A stretch of DNA of 64,000 bases from Nocardia sienata NBRC 100364 (GTDB lineage Bacteria > Actinomycetota > Actinomycetes > Mycobacteriales > Mycobacteriaceae): positions 248,001 through 312,000 of the forward strand of contig NZ_BDBX01000004.1 in the NCBI RefSeq assembly GCF_001613205.1, in the 5' to 3' direction. The position numbers and the translations under genes are program-made. The notes below the pieces were generated by a model, which was not told the origin of the DNA, did not search any database, and saw only the letters and a list, made by a program, of their open reading frames with translations. Positions within the stretch are counted from its first letter, which is position 1. Each line of letters opens with the position of its first letter. Of the stretch, positions 17,246 through 26,384 are shown piece after piece.

Positions 17246-18157
17246 ATGACGGCAGAGGTTTCGGAGGTGCGCGAAGTCGGTCGCCGGTCCGCTCCGACGC
17301 AGCGGGTAATCCAGGTGATCGACTATGTCGTCGCCCGGCGCGGCCGCCGGACCGGACTCTCCGAAATGGCCCGCGACCTGGGCTTGGCCAAACCCACGTG
17401 CCTGGGGATCCTCACCGAACTCACCGCGGCCGGCTATCTCACCCGCGATCCGCGCACCCGCGAATACGGTCCGGGCCCGGCCCTGATCGCCGCGGGCCGG
17501 GTCGCCCAGGAGAGTTTCTCCATCGCCGCGCTCGCCCATCCCGAACTGGAACGACTCAGCGCGGCCTACGGCACCACCTGCACCGCCTCCGCGGTCGTGG
17601 GCGAACGGATCAGCGTCCTGGACAGCGCCGGCCCGGCAATGGTCCAGGTCGGGGCCACCTATCGATTCGCCCCACCGGTCGGGCTCATGTACGTGCTCTG
17701 GGACACCGAGGCCGCTTTCGACGCCTGGCGTGGCACCGCGCCGACCGTCCCCCTACACCAGGACGAGACCCTGCTGCGCCATATCGTGGCCGAATGCCGC
17801 GAGCGCGGCTACCTGGTGGAGAGCATGACCGGCGCCGGCCGCCGGTTGTATTCACTGCTCGCCGGAGTGGCCGGGCAGGATCTGCCCGAGGAGCTGCGCA
17901 CCGCGGTCGCCGAGCTGGTCAGCACCCTCGGCGAACGGGTCTATCTTGGCTCCGACCTGCGGCCCCGCAAAGAACACCCGGTGAGCCTGCTCGCCGCGCC
18001 GACCTACGACGCGGATGGCCGCCAGCAACTGGTGCTCACCATGTACGTCGGGAAACCGATCACCGGCGCGGAAATCGCCCGCCGGGGCGCCGCGCTCGTG
18101 GCCGCCGCCGATGCGGTTACCGCCGCGGCGGGTGGCCGGCCGCCGGCAAGACGTTGA
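17246..18157 (+). CDS. IclR-family regulator divergent from the sulfotransferase operon
   Basis: 303 residues; ATG at 17246 follows GGAGTGG. The wHTH (about 15-75) contains TGLSEMARDLGLAKPTCLGILTEL, with a Thr-Cys pair where Ser-Thr is more common. The effector domain (about 90-290) includes GTTCTASAVVGERI and a late LLAAPTYDADG block. It is divergent from DUF1214-SDR-sulfotransferase, sharing an 81-base gap with two palindromes, so it probably regulates that operon and itself in answer to a pathway intermediate. It ends 32 bases before cysD. Confidence 0.9.
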   Translation: MTAEVSEVREVGRRSAPTQRVIQVIDYVVARRGRRTGLSEMARDLGLAKPTCLGILTELTAAGYLTRDPRTREYGPGPALIAAGRVAQESFSIAALAHPELERLSAAYGTTCTASAVVGERISVLDSAGPAMVQVGATYRFAPPVGLMYVLWDTEAAFDAWRGTAPTVPLHQDETLLRHIVAECRERGYLVESMTGAGRRLYSLLAGVAGQDLPEELRTAVAELVSTLGERVYLGSDLRPRKEHPVSLLAAPTYDADGRQQLVLTMYVGKPITGAEIARRGAALVAAADAVTAAAGGRPPARR

Positions 18158-18165
18158 CCGCGCAT

Positions 18166-18179
18166 AGAAACGTGTTCTA
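18166..18179. promoter_or_regulatory. KstR-like box before cysD (one mismatch)
   Basis: AGAAACGTGTTCTA fits TnnAACnnGTTnnA except that the first T is A. It ends 10 bases before the cysD GTG, so the cysDNC promoter overlaps it or the mRNA has a very short leader. Confidence 0.42.
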
Positions 18180-18189
18180 GTTTTTAGGC

Positions 18190-19122
18190 GTGAGCCAGCA
18201 CACGAAGTCGGCGGCGAGTACGTACGAGCTCTCGCATCAGGCCGCACTCGAGGCCGAATCGGTCCATATCCTCCGGGAGGTGGCCGCCACCTTCGAACGT
18301 CCCGTCCTGCTGTTCTCCGGCGGAAAGGACTCGGTGGTGATGCTGCATCTGGCCACCAAGGCGTTCTGGCCGGCCCCGGTCCCGTTCCCGATCCTGCACA
18401 TCGACACCGGGCACAATTTCGACGAGGTGATCGCCTACCGCGACGCGGCCGTCACGAAATACGGGCTACGCCTGCTCGTCGGCCGGGTCCAGGATGATAT
18501 CGACGCCGGACGGGTCACCGAGGACACCGGCCCCCGGTCCAGTCGCAACCGGTTGCAGACCGCCACTCTGCTGCGCACCCTGCGCGAGGGCAGGTTCGAC
18601 GCGGTCTTCGGCGGCGCCCGGCGCGACGAGGAGAAGGCGCGTGCCAAGGAACGGGTCTTCAGTTTCCGCGACGAGTACGGCCAGTGGGACCCGCGCCGGC
18701 AGCGCCCCGAACTGTGGAACCTCTACAACGGCAAACACCGTCCCGGCGAGCACATCCGGGTGTTCCCGCTGTCCAACTGGACCGAACTCGATATCTGGAC
18801 CTATATCGCGAGCGAAGGTATCGAACTGCCGTCGCTGTACTACGCGCACCGCCGCCCGGTGGTGCAGCGCGACGGCATGTTGCTGGCGCACACCAGGTTC
18901 CTGACCCTGCTCGACGGCGAGGAACCCCAGGAGGCGCTGGTGCGCTTCCGCACCGTGGGCGATGCCACCTGCACCGGCTGCGTGGAATCGACCGCCGCCA
19001 CTCCCGCCGAGGTCGTCGAGGAAGTGGCGACCGCGCGGGTCACCGAACGCGGCGCGACCCGCGCCGACGACCGGATCTCCGAGGCCGGGATGGAAGACCG
19101 TAAACGAGAGGGCTACTTCTGA
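18190..19122 (+). CDS. cysD: Sulfate adenylyltransferase subunit 2 (CysD)
   Basis: 310 residues from a GTG start. The PP-loop motif [11 protein letters not shown] (43-48 core) binds ATP; the [18 protein letters not shown] block and the C-terminal [11 protein letters not shown] loop are CysD signatures. With CysN it makes adenosine 5'-phosphosulfate (APS) from ATP and sulfate in the cytosol. The stop overlaps the cysNC ATG by one base. No cysH or sulfite reductase is nearby, so here the pathway appears tuned toward PAPS for sulfonation, next to a sulfotransferase operon. Confidence 0.96.
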   Translation: MSQHTKSAASTYELSHQAALEAESVHILREVAATFERPVLLFSGGKDSVVMLHLATKAFWPAPVPFPILHIDTGHNFDEVIAYRDAAVTKYGLRLLVGRVQDDIDAGRVTEDTGPRSSRNRLQTATLLRTLREGRFDAVFGGARRDEEKARAKERVFSFRDEYGQWDPRRQRPELWNLYNGKHRPGEHIRVFPLSNWTELDIWTYIASEGIELPSLYYAHRRPVVQRDGMLLAHTRFLTLLDGEEPQEALVRFRTVGDATCTGCVESTAATPAEVVEEVATARVTERGATRADDRISEAGMEDRKREGYF

Positions 19123-20960
19123 TGAGCACCCTGCTGCGCCTGGCCACCGCGGGCAGCGTCGACGACGGTAAGTCCACACTGATCGGACGGCTCCTCTTCG
19201 ATTCCAAGACCCTGTTCACCGACCAGCTCGACGCGGTGGAACGCACCAGCCGTGAGCGCGGCCAGGACTACCCCGATCTCGCGCTGCTCACCGACGGACT
19301 GCGCGCCGAACGCGAACAGGGCATCACCATCGATGTCGCGCACCGCTATTTCGCGACGCCCCGGCGCAAATTCATCATCGCCGACACCCCGGGGCATGTG
19401 CAGTACACCCGCAATATGGTCACCGGCGCCTCCACCGCCGACCTCGCGCTCATCCTGGTCGACGCCCGGCACGGGGTGGTCGAGCAGACCCGGCGGCACG
19501 CGTTCCTGGCCTCGCTGCTGGGCGTCCCGCACCTGGTGCTGTGTGTGAACAAGATGGATCTGGTGGACTATTCGGCGCAGCGGTTCGCCGAGATCCGGGA
19601 GGAATTCGCCGGTTTCGCCTCCCGGTTGCAGATCGCGGACCTGACCTTCATCCCGATGTCGGCGCTGCACGGCGACAATATCGTGCACCGCAGCGCCACC
19701 ATGGACTGGTACGAGGGCACCCCGCTGCTGCACCACCTCGAAGAGGTGCATATCGCCTCCGACCGCAACCTCATCGACGCGCGGCTACCGGTGCAGTACG
19801 TGATCCGCAGCCACACCCCGGATTTCCGCGGGTACGCGGGCACCGTCGCCAGTGGCGTCTGGTCGGCCGGCGACGAGATCACCGTACTGCCCTCGGGTCT
19901 CACGACCACGGTCACCGGGATCTGGGGTCCGGGCGGGGTACCGCTCGAGCAGGCATTCCCGCCGCAGGCGGTGACGGTCGCCCTCGCCGACCAGCTCGAT
20001 ATCGGCCGCGGCGATATGCTCTGCCGGCCCGCCAACCGCCCGCAGGTCGGCCGTGATCTGGACACCATGGTGTGCTGGTTCAGCGACGAGGCGCGGTTGC
20101 GCCCCGGCGCGTCCTATACCGTCCGCCACACCACCCGCAGTGTGCCCGCGCAGATCCGCACGCTGGATTACCGCCTCGACGTGAACACGTTGCACCGGGA
20201 CGAGGACGCGGCCGCGCTGTCGCTCAACGAGATCGGCCGGGTGCAGTTGCGCACCCGGCAGCCGCTGCAGTTCGACCCGTATCGCCGCAATCGCACCACG
20301 GGCAGTTTCCTGCTGGTCGACGACATCACCGGCGATACCGTGGGCGCCGGCATGATCACCGGGCCGAGCCTGCCCTCGTCCCGGGTGGTCTGGCACGCGA
20401 GCGCGGTGGAGCGGTCCGAGCGCGCGACCCGGGGACTGACCGTCTGGCTGACCGGGCTGTCGGGGTCCGGGAAATCCTCGGTGGCCGTGGAACTCGAGCG
20501 CCGCCTGGTGGCCGCGGGGCGGCCGGCGTTCCTGCTCGACGGCGACAATCTGCGCCACGGCTTGAACGCGGATCTGGGTTTCAGCGCGGCCGATCGCACC
20601 GAGAACATCCGCCGGGTGGGCGAGGTCGCCCGGCTGTTCGCCGAATCCGGGACCATCGCCATCGTCTCTCTCATCAGCCCCTACCGGGCCGATCGCGACC
20701 GGGCGCGGGACACCCACGCCACCGCGGGAATTCCGTTCGTCGAGGTTTTCGTGGACACCCCGCTCGAGGTGTGCGAGGCCCGTGATCCCAAGGGCCTCTA
20801 CGCGAAGGCCCGGGCCGGGGAAGTCCGCGGTTTCACCGGAATCGACGACCCCTACGAGGCGCCCACAGCACCGGCGCTGGTGTTGCGCCCGGAGGACGGC
20901 GATCCGGCCGCGATGGCCGCCGCGATCCTGGCCCTGCTCGCCCGCGAGGAGAACGGCTGA
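19122..20960 (+). CDS. cysNC: Bifunctional sulfate adenylyltransferase subunit 1 / APS kinase (CysNC)
   Basis: 612 residues. The N-terminal GTPase (1-420) has GSVDDGKST (11-19), DTPGH and NKMD, and drives APS synthesis with CysD by GTP hydrolysis. The C-terminal APS kinase (about 430-612) has its own P-loop GLSGSGKSS near 445-453, the [11 protein letters not shown] block and the [12 protein letters not shown] region, and phosphorylates APS to PAPS. The fusion is common in actinobacteria and makes the operon a complete PAPS source. The start overlaps the cysD stop. A hairpin follows the gene. Confidence 0.96.
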   Translation: MSTLLRLATAGSVDDGKSTLIGRLLFDSKTLFTDQLDAVERTSRERGQDYPDLALLTDGLRAEREQGITIDVAHRYFATPRRKFIIADTPGHVQYTRNMVTGASTADLALILVDARHGVVEQTRRHAFLASLLGVPHLVLCVNKMDLVDYSAQRFAEIREEFAGFASRLQIADLTFIPMSALHGDNIVHRSATMDWYEGTPLLHHLEEVHIASDRNLIDARLPVQYVIRSHTPDFRGYAGTVASGVWSAGDEITVLPSGLTTTVTGIWGPGGVPLEQAFPPQAVTVALADQLDIGRGDMLCRPANRPQVGRDLDTMVCWFSDEARLRPGASYTVRHTTRSVPAQIRTLDYRLDVNTLHRDEDAAALSLNEIGRVQLRTRQPLQFDPYRRNRTTGSFLLVDDITGDTVGAGMITGPSLPSSRVVWHASAVERSERATRGLTVWLTGLSGSGKSSVAVELERRLVAAGRPAFLLDGDNLRHGLNADLGFSAADRTENIRRVGEVARLFAESGTIAIVSLISPYRADRDRARDTHATAGIPFVEVFVDTPLEVCEARDPKGLYAKARAGEVRGFTGIDDPYEAPTAPALVLRPEDGDPAAMAAAILALLAREENG

Positions 20961-20977
20961 TCCACACCGCATGAGAA

Positions 20978-20994
20978 CCGGCGAGTGTCGCCGG
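20978..20994. terminator. Terminator hairpin between cysNC and a convergent TetR gene
   Basis: CCGGCGA-GTG-TCGCCGG is a perfect 7 bp stem with a 3-base loop. An outer arm GAACCGG (20975-20981) also has a partner CCGGTTC at 20999-21005, giving an alternative fold. Confidence 0.55.
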
Positions 20995-21068
20995 CGGCCC
21001 GGTTCCGTCGGCGGCTCTCGCCGGTCATTCACCGATCACGGCAGGCGGTCGCTGCGGCCCGCGGGTGA

Positions 21069-21665
21069 TCATTCGACCGGGACGGCCACCAGCAGCGTCG
21101 GGCCCGCGATATCGGCGATCTCCCGGAGCCGTTCCGCGGGGGTACCCAATCGGCTGAGCTGGATGAGCCCCTGGGCCATCACCACGACACCGGCACAGTG
21201 CGCGGAGAGGGTCGCCGCGTCGATATCGATCCCCGGACGCGTCGCGAGCCCTTCGGCGACGCCGGCCTCCATGGCCGCGGTCGTGCGACTGCCGATGGCG
21301 ACGACCTCCGGCATCCGCAGGCCTAATTGCGCGACGCTGTTGAGCATCAGGCAACCGCGCCGGTCCGGTTGCCCCGCGCAGTCGTCGATCACCGCGCGCA
21401 GCAGGGCGCGGACCGCGTCGCGGGCGGAACCGGGGGCGGCGACGATCGCATCGCGGACGAACCGGGCCCGCCGGTCGCAGTACTGCTCGAACGCCGCGAG
21501 GAACAGCCCGCGTTTGCTGCCGTAGGCCGCGTATATGCTCCCGTTGCCGACACCGGTCGCCGCCGAGACATCCCCTACCGAAGTGTCGTCGAACCCCCGC
21601 GACCAGAACAGTTCCGTGGCCGCTTCCAGGAGGCGCGGCTCGTCGAACTGTCGCGGCCGTCCCAT
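21069..21665 (-). CDS. TetR-family regulator
   Basis: 198 residues from the ATG at 21665; the open frame continues upstream but has no coding character there. The N-terminal HTH (12-58) has LLEAATELFWSRGFDDTSVGDVSAATGVGNGSIYAAYGSKRGLF, quoted here in parts: the recognition helix is NGSIYAAYGSK. The C-terminal domain carries RRGCLMLNSVAQL, close to the AcrR/TetR_C_16-like group that controls NAD-dependent or efflux genes. It is divergent from the GlxA-type gene across a 78-base gap with a perfect 8+8 inverted repeat, its likely operator. Confidence 0.88.
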   Translation of the reverse strand: MGRPRQFDEPRLLEAATELFWSRGFDDTSVGDVSAATGVGNGSIYAAYGSKRGLFLAAFEQYCDRRARFVRDAIVAAPGSARDAVRALLRAVIDDCAGQPDRRGCLMLNSVAQLGLRMPEVVAIGSRTTAAMEAGVAEGLATRPGIDIDAATLSAHCAGVVVMAQGLIQLSRLGTPAERLREIADIAGPTLLVAVPVE

Positions 21666-21710
21666 GCGCTCACCGTACCAATCGTGCTGCGATATCGCCC
21701 ACATCCCTTG

Positions 21711-21732
21711 TTCTGGAGGCGTGGCTCCAGAA
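21711..21732. promoter_or_regulatory. Operator candidate in TetR/GlxA divergent promoter
   Basis: TTCTGGAG and CTCCAGAA form a perfect 8+8 inverted repeat around a 6-base spacer. The site is 12 bases before the GlxA-type start and 46 bases before the TetR start. Confidence 0.6.
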
Positions 21733-21743
21733 TACTCACGCCC

Positions 21744-22760
21744 ATGGTTTGTGACGTGGCCGACTCCGCTCGACGGCGGATGGGCATCCTGGTCTTCGAC
21801 GGGGTGAAAGCCCTCGACTTCGTCGGTCCGGCGGAGGTGTTCGTCGAAGCCAACCAGGCCGTGCCCGGATACGAGGTGGTGCTGGTCTCGCCGGATGGCA
21901 ACAGCGTGCAGACCTCGCTCGGCGCACGGATCGAGGTGAGCGCCGCGGCCGCCGACGCCGGCCGTTTCGACACCGTGGTCATTCCCGGCAGCGAACTGCC
22001 GCCCTCGAAATTCGTCACACCCGAGATGCTGGCGGCGGCCCGCCGGCTGTCCTGGCAGACCCGGCGCCTGGCGTCCATCTGCAGCGGTGCGTTCGTGCTG
22101 GCCGAACTCGGGGCCCTCGACGGCCGCCGGGCCACCACCCACTGGAAGTACGCGGCCGATCTGGCCCGGCGGTATCCCGCGGCCAGGGTGGAACCGGACG
22201 CGATCTTCGTCCGCGACGGAAATATGTACAGCTCGGCGGGCGTAGCGGCGGGTATCGATCTGGCGCTGGCGATCGTGGAGGAGGATTACGGCGCGGATAT
22301 CGCCCGCCGGATCGCGCAACTCATGGTGGTACCGATGCAGCGCGCGGGCGGCCAATCGCAGTTCTCGGCCTCACTGAGCGGGCCACTGCCCCGGAGTCCG
22401 CTGGTGCGCAGCGTCGTCGACCTGATCTGCGCGGATCCAGCCTTCCCGCACACCGTAAGCAGCCTCGCCGACCACGCCCGGGTCAGCGTCCGCCACCTGA
22501 CCCGGCTCTTCCGCGCCGAACTCGAGCACTCCCCCGCCGAATACGTGGCCTTCATCCGTTTCGGGGTGGCGCGCGATATGTTGCATGCCGGTCATACGGT
22601 CACCGAGGCCGCCATGACGGCGGGTTACGGCAGCAGCGAGGCCCTACGGCGCGCGTTCATCGCCCGCCTCGGCATCTCGCCGCGCAAATACCAGCAACAG
22701 TTCCGGTCCACGGGCGCGATCGCGCCCGTGGCGCCCGAACTCACCGCCGCCGCGTCCTGA
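21744..22760 (+). CDS. GlxA-type AraC-family regulator with DJ-1/PfpI domain
   Basis: 338 residues from ATG at 21744; an alternative ATG at 21780 (MGILVFDG) fits the domain edge too. The amidotransferase-like DJ-1/PfpI domain (12-190) has LVFDGVKALDFVGPAEVF and the elbow ICSGAFVLAELGALDGRRATTHW with the expected Cys. The C-terminal AraC pair of HTHs (about 235-325) includes VSVRHLTRLFRAELEHSPAEY. The first domain senses rather than catalyses in such regulators. It shares its promoter region with a TetR gene. Confidence 0.92.
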   Translation: MVCDVADSARRRMGILVFDGVKALDFVGPAEVFVEANQAVPGYEVVLVSPDGNSVQTSLGARIEVSAAAADAGRFDTVVIPGSELPPSKFVTPEMLAAARRLSWQTRRLASICSGAFVLAELGALDGRRATTHWKYAADLARRYPAARVEPDAIFVRDGNMYSSAGVAAGIDLALAIVEEDYGADIARRIAQLMVVPMQRAGGQSQFSASLSGPLPRSPLVRSVVDLICADPAFPHTVSSLADHARVSVRHLTRLFRAELEHSPAEYVAFIRFGVARDMLHAGHTVTEAAMTAGYGSSEALRRAFIARLGISPRKYQQQFRSTGAIAPVAPELTAAAS

Positions 22761-22866
22761 TCGGGGGGTTTCACGGCCGGTAGCGAGGGGCGCGGACCGG
22801 GTCGTCCGGTCGAAGCTCGATACGGCGCACGCCCCCGGCGCTGTCACCGCGACAGAGAGAACCCCG

Positions 22867-23166
22867 ATGTCCCTCGCACCGACCATCGTCCTCGTGCACG
22901 GCGCCTTCGCCGACGCGTCCAGCTGGCACCCGGTCATCGAGCGATTGCTCGCCGACGGTCACCGGGTCTGCGCCCCCGGTGGCCGGACGCAGCCTGGCCG
23001 CCGACGCGGACGCGGTCCGCGGCTTAATCCCGAGGTCGAACGATTCGGCTACCGTCGCGCCGCGCTGCGCTCGATCGTGGAGATCGACGCACCGCATCTG
23101 GTCACGCACACCCATCCCGCCGAGGTGGCCGCCGTCCTCACCGGCGCGCTCGCCGAACTGTCCTGA
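22867..23166 (+). pseudogene. Remnant of an alpha/beta hydrolase
   Basis: The first 40 residues (PTIVLVHGAFADASSWHPVI) are the start of a small alpha/beta hydrolase, including the oxyanion HGAF block. Around base 22975 the homology shifts frame: RSLAADADAVRGLI, the next expected block, is in the +1 frame from 22990. The central nucleophile elbow is absent, and the frame rejoins at VEIDAPHLVTHTHPAEVAAVL, the family's C-terminal His block. A frameshift and a deletion of roughly 150 residues are therefore needed to explain it. The remaining 99-codon frame has no Ser nucleophile and should be inactive. Confidence 0.75.
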
Positions 23167-23204
23167 TTGCCGCACCGCTCCATCGATCGAAAGGTATACC
23201 CACC

Positions 23205-24170
23205 ATGGCCGGAAACCCGCTGAACATCTCCCTCGAACAGGCCGCGCAGGAGTTCGTCGACGCAACCTCGGAGCCGCCGTTCCTCTACCAGTTGCCGCCG
23301 GAGGAGGGACGTAAGGCCGTCGATTCGGTACAGGATTCGCCGATCGACAAACCCGAGGTCGGCGAGGAGTGGATCACCGTCGAGGGCGGGCCGACCGGTT
23401 CGGTGCGCGCCCGGATCGTCACCCCGCCCGGCGCCACCGGGCCCCTGCCCGTGATCGTCTACACGCACGGCGCCGGGTGGGTCTTCGGCAACGCCCACAC
23501 CCATGACCGCCTCGTCCGGGATCTCGCCGTCGGGGTGGGCGCGGCCGTCGTCTTCCCCGAATACGACCGCTCCCCCGATGTGCGCTATCCGGTCGCCAAC
23601 GAGCAGTCCTACCGGGTCGCCCAGTGGGTGAGCACACACGGCGCCGAGAAGGGCCTCGACCCGGCGCGGATCGCGATCGCGGGCGATTCGGTCGGCGGCA
23701 ACATGGCCATCGCACTGACCCTGATGGCCAAGGAGCGGGGGGATATCTCCTTCGTCCAGCAGGTGCTGTTCTATCCCGTCACCGATGCCGCGTTCGATAC
23801 CGGTTCCTACCGGCAGTTCGCCGAGGGCTACTTCCTCACCCGCGAGGGCATGAAGTGGTTCTGGGACCAGTACACCACCAGCGAGGCCGACCGGGCGCAG
23901 ATCACCGCCTCCCCGCTGCGCGCCACCCGCGAGCAGCTCACCGGACTGCCGCCCGCCCTGGTGATCACCGCCGAGGCCGATGTGCTGCGCGATGAGGGCG
24001 AGGCCTTCGCGGGCAAACTGCGGGACGCCGGGGTTCCGGTGACCCAGACCCGCTACGGCGGCATCGTGCACGACTTCGTCATGGTCAACTCGATGCACGG
24101 GACCCAGGCCGCCCGTGCCGCGGTCGCCCAGGCCGTCTCGGTCCTGCGCGACGCGCTGGGCACCGCCTGA
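23205..24170 (+). CDS. Alpha/beta hydrolase-3 (HSL-type) esterase
   Basis: 321 residues; ATG at 23205. The oxyanion motif is HGAGW (88-92), where the family usually has HGGGW, and the nucleophile elbow is GDSVGG (160-165) with Ser162; the Asp in ITAEADVLRDEGE and His in GGIVHDF complete the triad. This hormone-sensitive-lipase group cleaves esters of short or medium acids in the cytosol. It follows the broken hydrolase by 38 bases and ends before a strong hairpin. Confidence 0.9.
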   Translation: MAGNPLNISLEQAAQEFVDATSEPPFLYQLPPEEGRKAVDSVQDSPIDKPEVGEEWITVEGGPTGSVRARIVTPPGATGPLPVIVYTHGAGWVFGNAHTHDRLVRDLAVGVGAAVVFPEYDRSPDVRYPVANEQSYRVAQWVSTHGAEKGLDPARIAIAGDSVGGNMAIALTLMAKERGDISFVQQVLFYPVTDAAFDTGSYRQFAEGYFLTREGMKWFWDQYTTSEADRAQITASPLRATREQLTGLPPALVITAEADVLRDEGEAFAGKLRDAGVPVTQTRYGGIVHDFVMVNSMHGTQAARAAVAQAVSVLRDALGTA

Positions 24171-24537
24171 GCGCACCGCGGCGTCATCTCGCCACGTAGC
24201 AAGAACCCGGCGGCCGGGTCCGTTACCGGAACCCCAGCGCGCCCGGCCCCGAGTCCCCTCGAGCCGACTCGGTGGTCCCGGTGCGGGGTGACCTCATCAC
24301 CCCGCACCGGCCGGGACGGCGGCGCGGCCGGTCGATTTCCGAGCGTGCCGCCATTGCTCCGGGCCGGCCCGGGGCGGAGACCGGGGAAACGGGCAGACCC
24401 ACGGTTTCCGAGCTCTCACCCGGCCGGGGTCACTACCCTCGACCCCATCCGGCGGCACTGCCGAGGCGCAGATCCGCCGACGGTGACTTCCGCCGGTATT
24501 TGATACTCTGACGAGAATCTGTACCGAAAGGGTGGTT
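24171..24537. other. Gene-free stretch with one strong hairpin
   Basis: No coding frame stands out. The only clear element is the hairpin at 24278-24310; the last 30 bases hold the AT-richer leader of the next gene, with GAAAGGG before its ATG. Confidence 0.6.
24278..24310. terminator. Strong hairpin after the esterase gene
   Basis: A perfect 14 bp stem (24278-24291 with 24297-24310) closes on a 5-base loop, CCTCA. GTCCC/GGGAC pairs extend it outward past a small bulge. No U-tract follows. It is 108 bases past the esterase stop. Confidence 0.65.
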
Positions 24538-26334
24538 ATGCGGTCTACTCTGCTGTCCCGGCGCGACCTCGAGTTCCTGCTCTACGAATGGCTCGCGGTC
24601 GAGGACCTGACCCGGCGGCCGCGCTTCTCCGACCATTCGCGTCAGACCTTCGACGCCGTGCTCGAGCTGAGCGAGCAGCTGGCGACCAAATACTTCGCCA
24701 CCCACAACAAGCTCAACGACACCCACGAACCCACTTTCGACGGCGAGACGGTCACCATCATCCCGGAAGTGCGCACCGCGCTGACGGCGTTCGCCGACGC
24801 GGGGATGGTCGGGGCCACCATGGACACGGATCTGGGCGGCGCGCAACTCCCGGCCGCGGTGGCCCAGGCGGCCTTCGCCTGGTTCCACGCCGCCAACCCC
24901 GGTACCAGCGCCTACCCGTTGCTCACCATCGGCAACGCCAATCTGCTCATCGCGCACGCCGACGAAGAACTGGTGCGGCGGTTCGTCCAGCCGATGCTGG
25001 AAGGCCGCTACTTCGGCACCATGTGCCTGTCCGAACCCCAGGCCGGGTCCTCGCTCGCCGATATCGTCACCCGGGCCGAACCGCGCGACGACGGCACCTA
25101 CCGGGTCTTCGGCACCAAGATGTGGATCTCCGGTGGCGACCACGAACTCGGCGACAATATCGTGCACCTGGTGCTGGCCAAGATCCCTGGCGGGCCGGTG
25201 GGCACGAAGGGCATCTCGCTGTTCGTGGTGCCCCGCTACCTCGTGAACGAAGACGGTTCCCGCGGCGAACGCAACGATGTGGCACTGGCCGGGCTCAACC
25301 ACAAGATGGGTTTCCGGGGCACCGTCAACACGGTGCTCAACTTCGGCGAGGGCCGCTGGACGCCCGACGGCTCCCCCGGCGCGGTCGGCTATCTGGTCGG
25401 TGCGCCGCACCAGGGACTGAAGTACATGTTCCACATGATGAACGAGGCCCGCAGCGGAGTCGGACTGGTCGCCGCGGCGCTCGGCTACACCGGCTACCTC
25501 GAATCGCTCGAGTACGCCCGCGACCGCCCCCAGGGCCGCACCAAGGGCGCCGCCGACCCGGCCTCCCCGCAGCGCCCGATCATCGAACACGCCGATGTGA
25601 AACGGATGCTGCTGGCGCAGAAGAGTTACGCCGAGGGCGGTCTGGCGCTGGTGCTGTACTGCGCACGGCTCATCGATGAACAGCGGACCGCCGATTCCGA
25701 CGACGAACGCCGCGCGCTCACTCTGCTGCTCGACATCCTCACCCCCATCGCCAAGAGCTGGCCCTCCCAGTGGTGCCTGGCCGCCAACGATCTCGCCATC
25801 CAGGTCCTCGGTGGTTACGGATACACCCGTGAGTACAACGTCGAACAGCACTATCGCGACAACCGGCTCAACCCGATCCACGAGGGCACCCACGGCATCC
25901 AGGGCCTGGACCTGCTGGGCCGCAAGGTGACCCAGCAGTCGGGCGCGAGTCTGCGTGAACTCGACACCAGGATCCGGGAAACCCTCTCGGCCGCCCGGGA
26001 ACTCGGCGGCGAACCCGCCGACCTCGCCGACCGGCTCGACAAATCCTGGAGCCGGCTGGTCACGGTCACCGGCGGTCTGTTCGCGGCCGGCGATATCGAG
26101 GTCGCGCTGGCCAACAGCTCGGTCTATCTGGAGGCGTTCGGCCATCACGTGGTGGCCTGGATCTGGCTGGCGCAGACGGTCGCCGCACACGGCCGCGACG
26201 GCGACTTCTACGACGGTAAACGGCACGCCGCCCGCTACTTCTTCCGCCACGAACTGCCCCGCACCGGCCCGCAGCTGGACCTCCTCACCGACCTCGACAC
26301 CACCACCCTCGATATGCGCGAGAACTGGTTCTGA
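24538..26334 (+). CDS. Acyl-CoA dehydrogenase (DmdC-like, long type)
   Basis: The start is taken at ATG 24538 because GAAAGG is well placed; a GTG two codons earlier is possible. 598 residues. Landmarks are MCLSEPQAGSSLADI (FAD/substrate strand), KMWISGGDHEL, MGFRGTVN, QVLGGYGYTREYNVEQ with the following DNRLNPIHEGTHGIQ. This long form, with an extra C-terminal helical domain, matches 3-methylmercaptopropionyl-CoA dehydrogenase (DmdC) and related fatty acyl-CoA dehydrogenases. It transfers two electrons to ETF. The true substrate cannot be told from sequence. It stands alone between an esterase and a DinB-like gene. Confidence 0.85.
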   Translation: MRSTLLSRRDLEFLLYEWLAVEDLTRRPRFSDHSRQTFDAVLELSEQLATKYFATHNKLNDTHEPTFDGETVTIIPEVRTALTAFADAGMVGATMDTDLGGAQLPAAVAQAAFAWFHAANPGTSAYPLLTIGNANLLIAHADEELVRRFVQPMLEGRYFGTMCLSEPQAGSSLADIVTRAEPRDDGTYRVFGTKMWISGGDHELGDNIVHLVLAKIPGGPVGTKGISLFVVPRYLVNEDGSRGERNDVALAGLNHKMGFRGTVNTVLNFGEGRWTPDGSPGAVGYLVGAPHQGLKYMFHMMNEARSGVGLVAAALGYTGYLESLEYARDRPQGRTKGAADPASPQRPIIEHADVKRMLLAQKSYAEGGLALVLYCARLIDEQRTADSDDERRALTLLLDILTPIAKSWPSQWCLAANDLAIQVLGGYGYTREYNVEQHYRDNRLNPIHEGTHGIQGLDLLGRKVTQQSGASLRELDTRIRETLSAARELGGEPADLADRLDKSWSRLVTVTGGLFAAGDIEVALANSSVYLEAFGHHVVAWIWLAQTVAAHGRDGDFYDGKRHAARYFFRHELPRTGPQLDLLTDLDTTTLDMRENWF

Positions 26335-26384
26335 CGGCCCCGCGGCCCCGGAAAAGCAGTGGCGCCCGCCGATACGGTGGCCAC

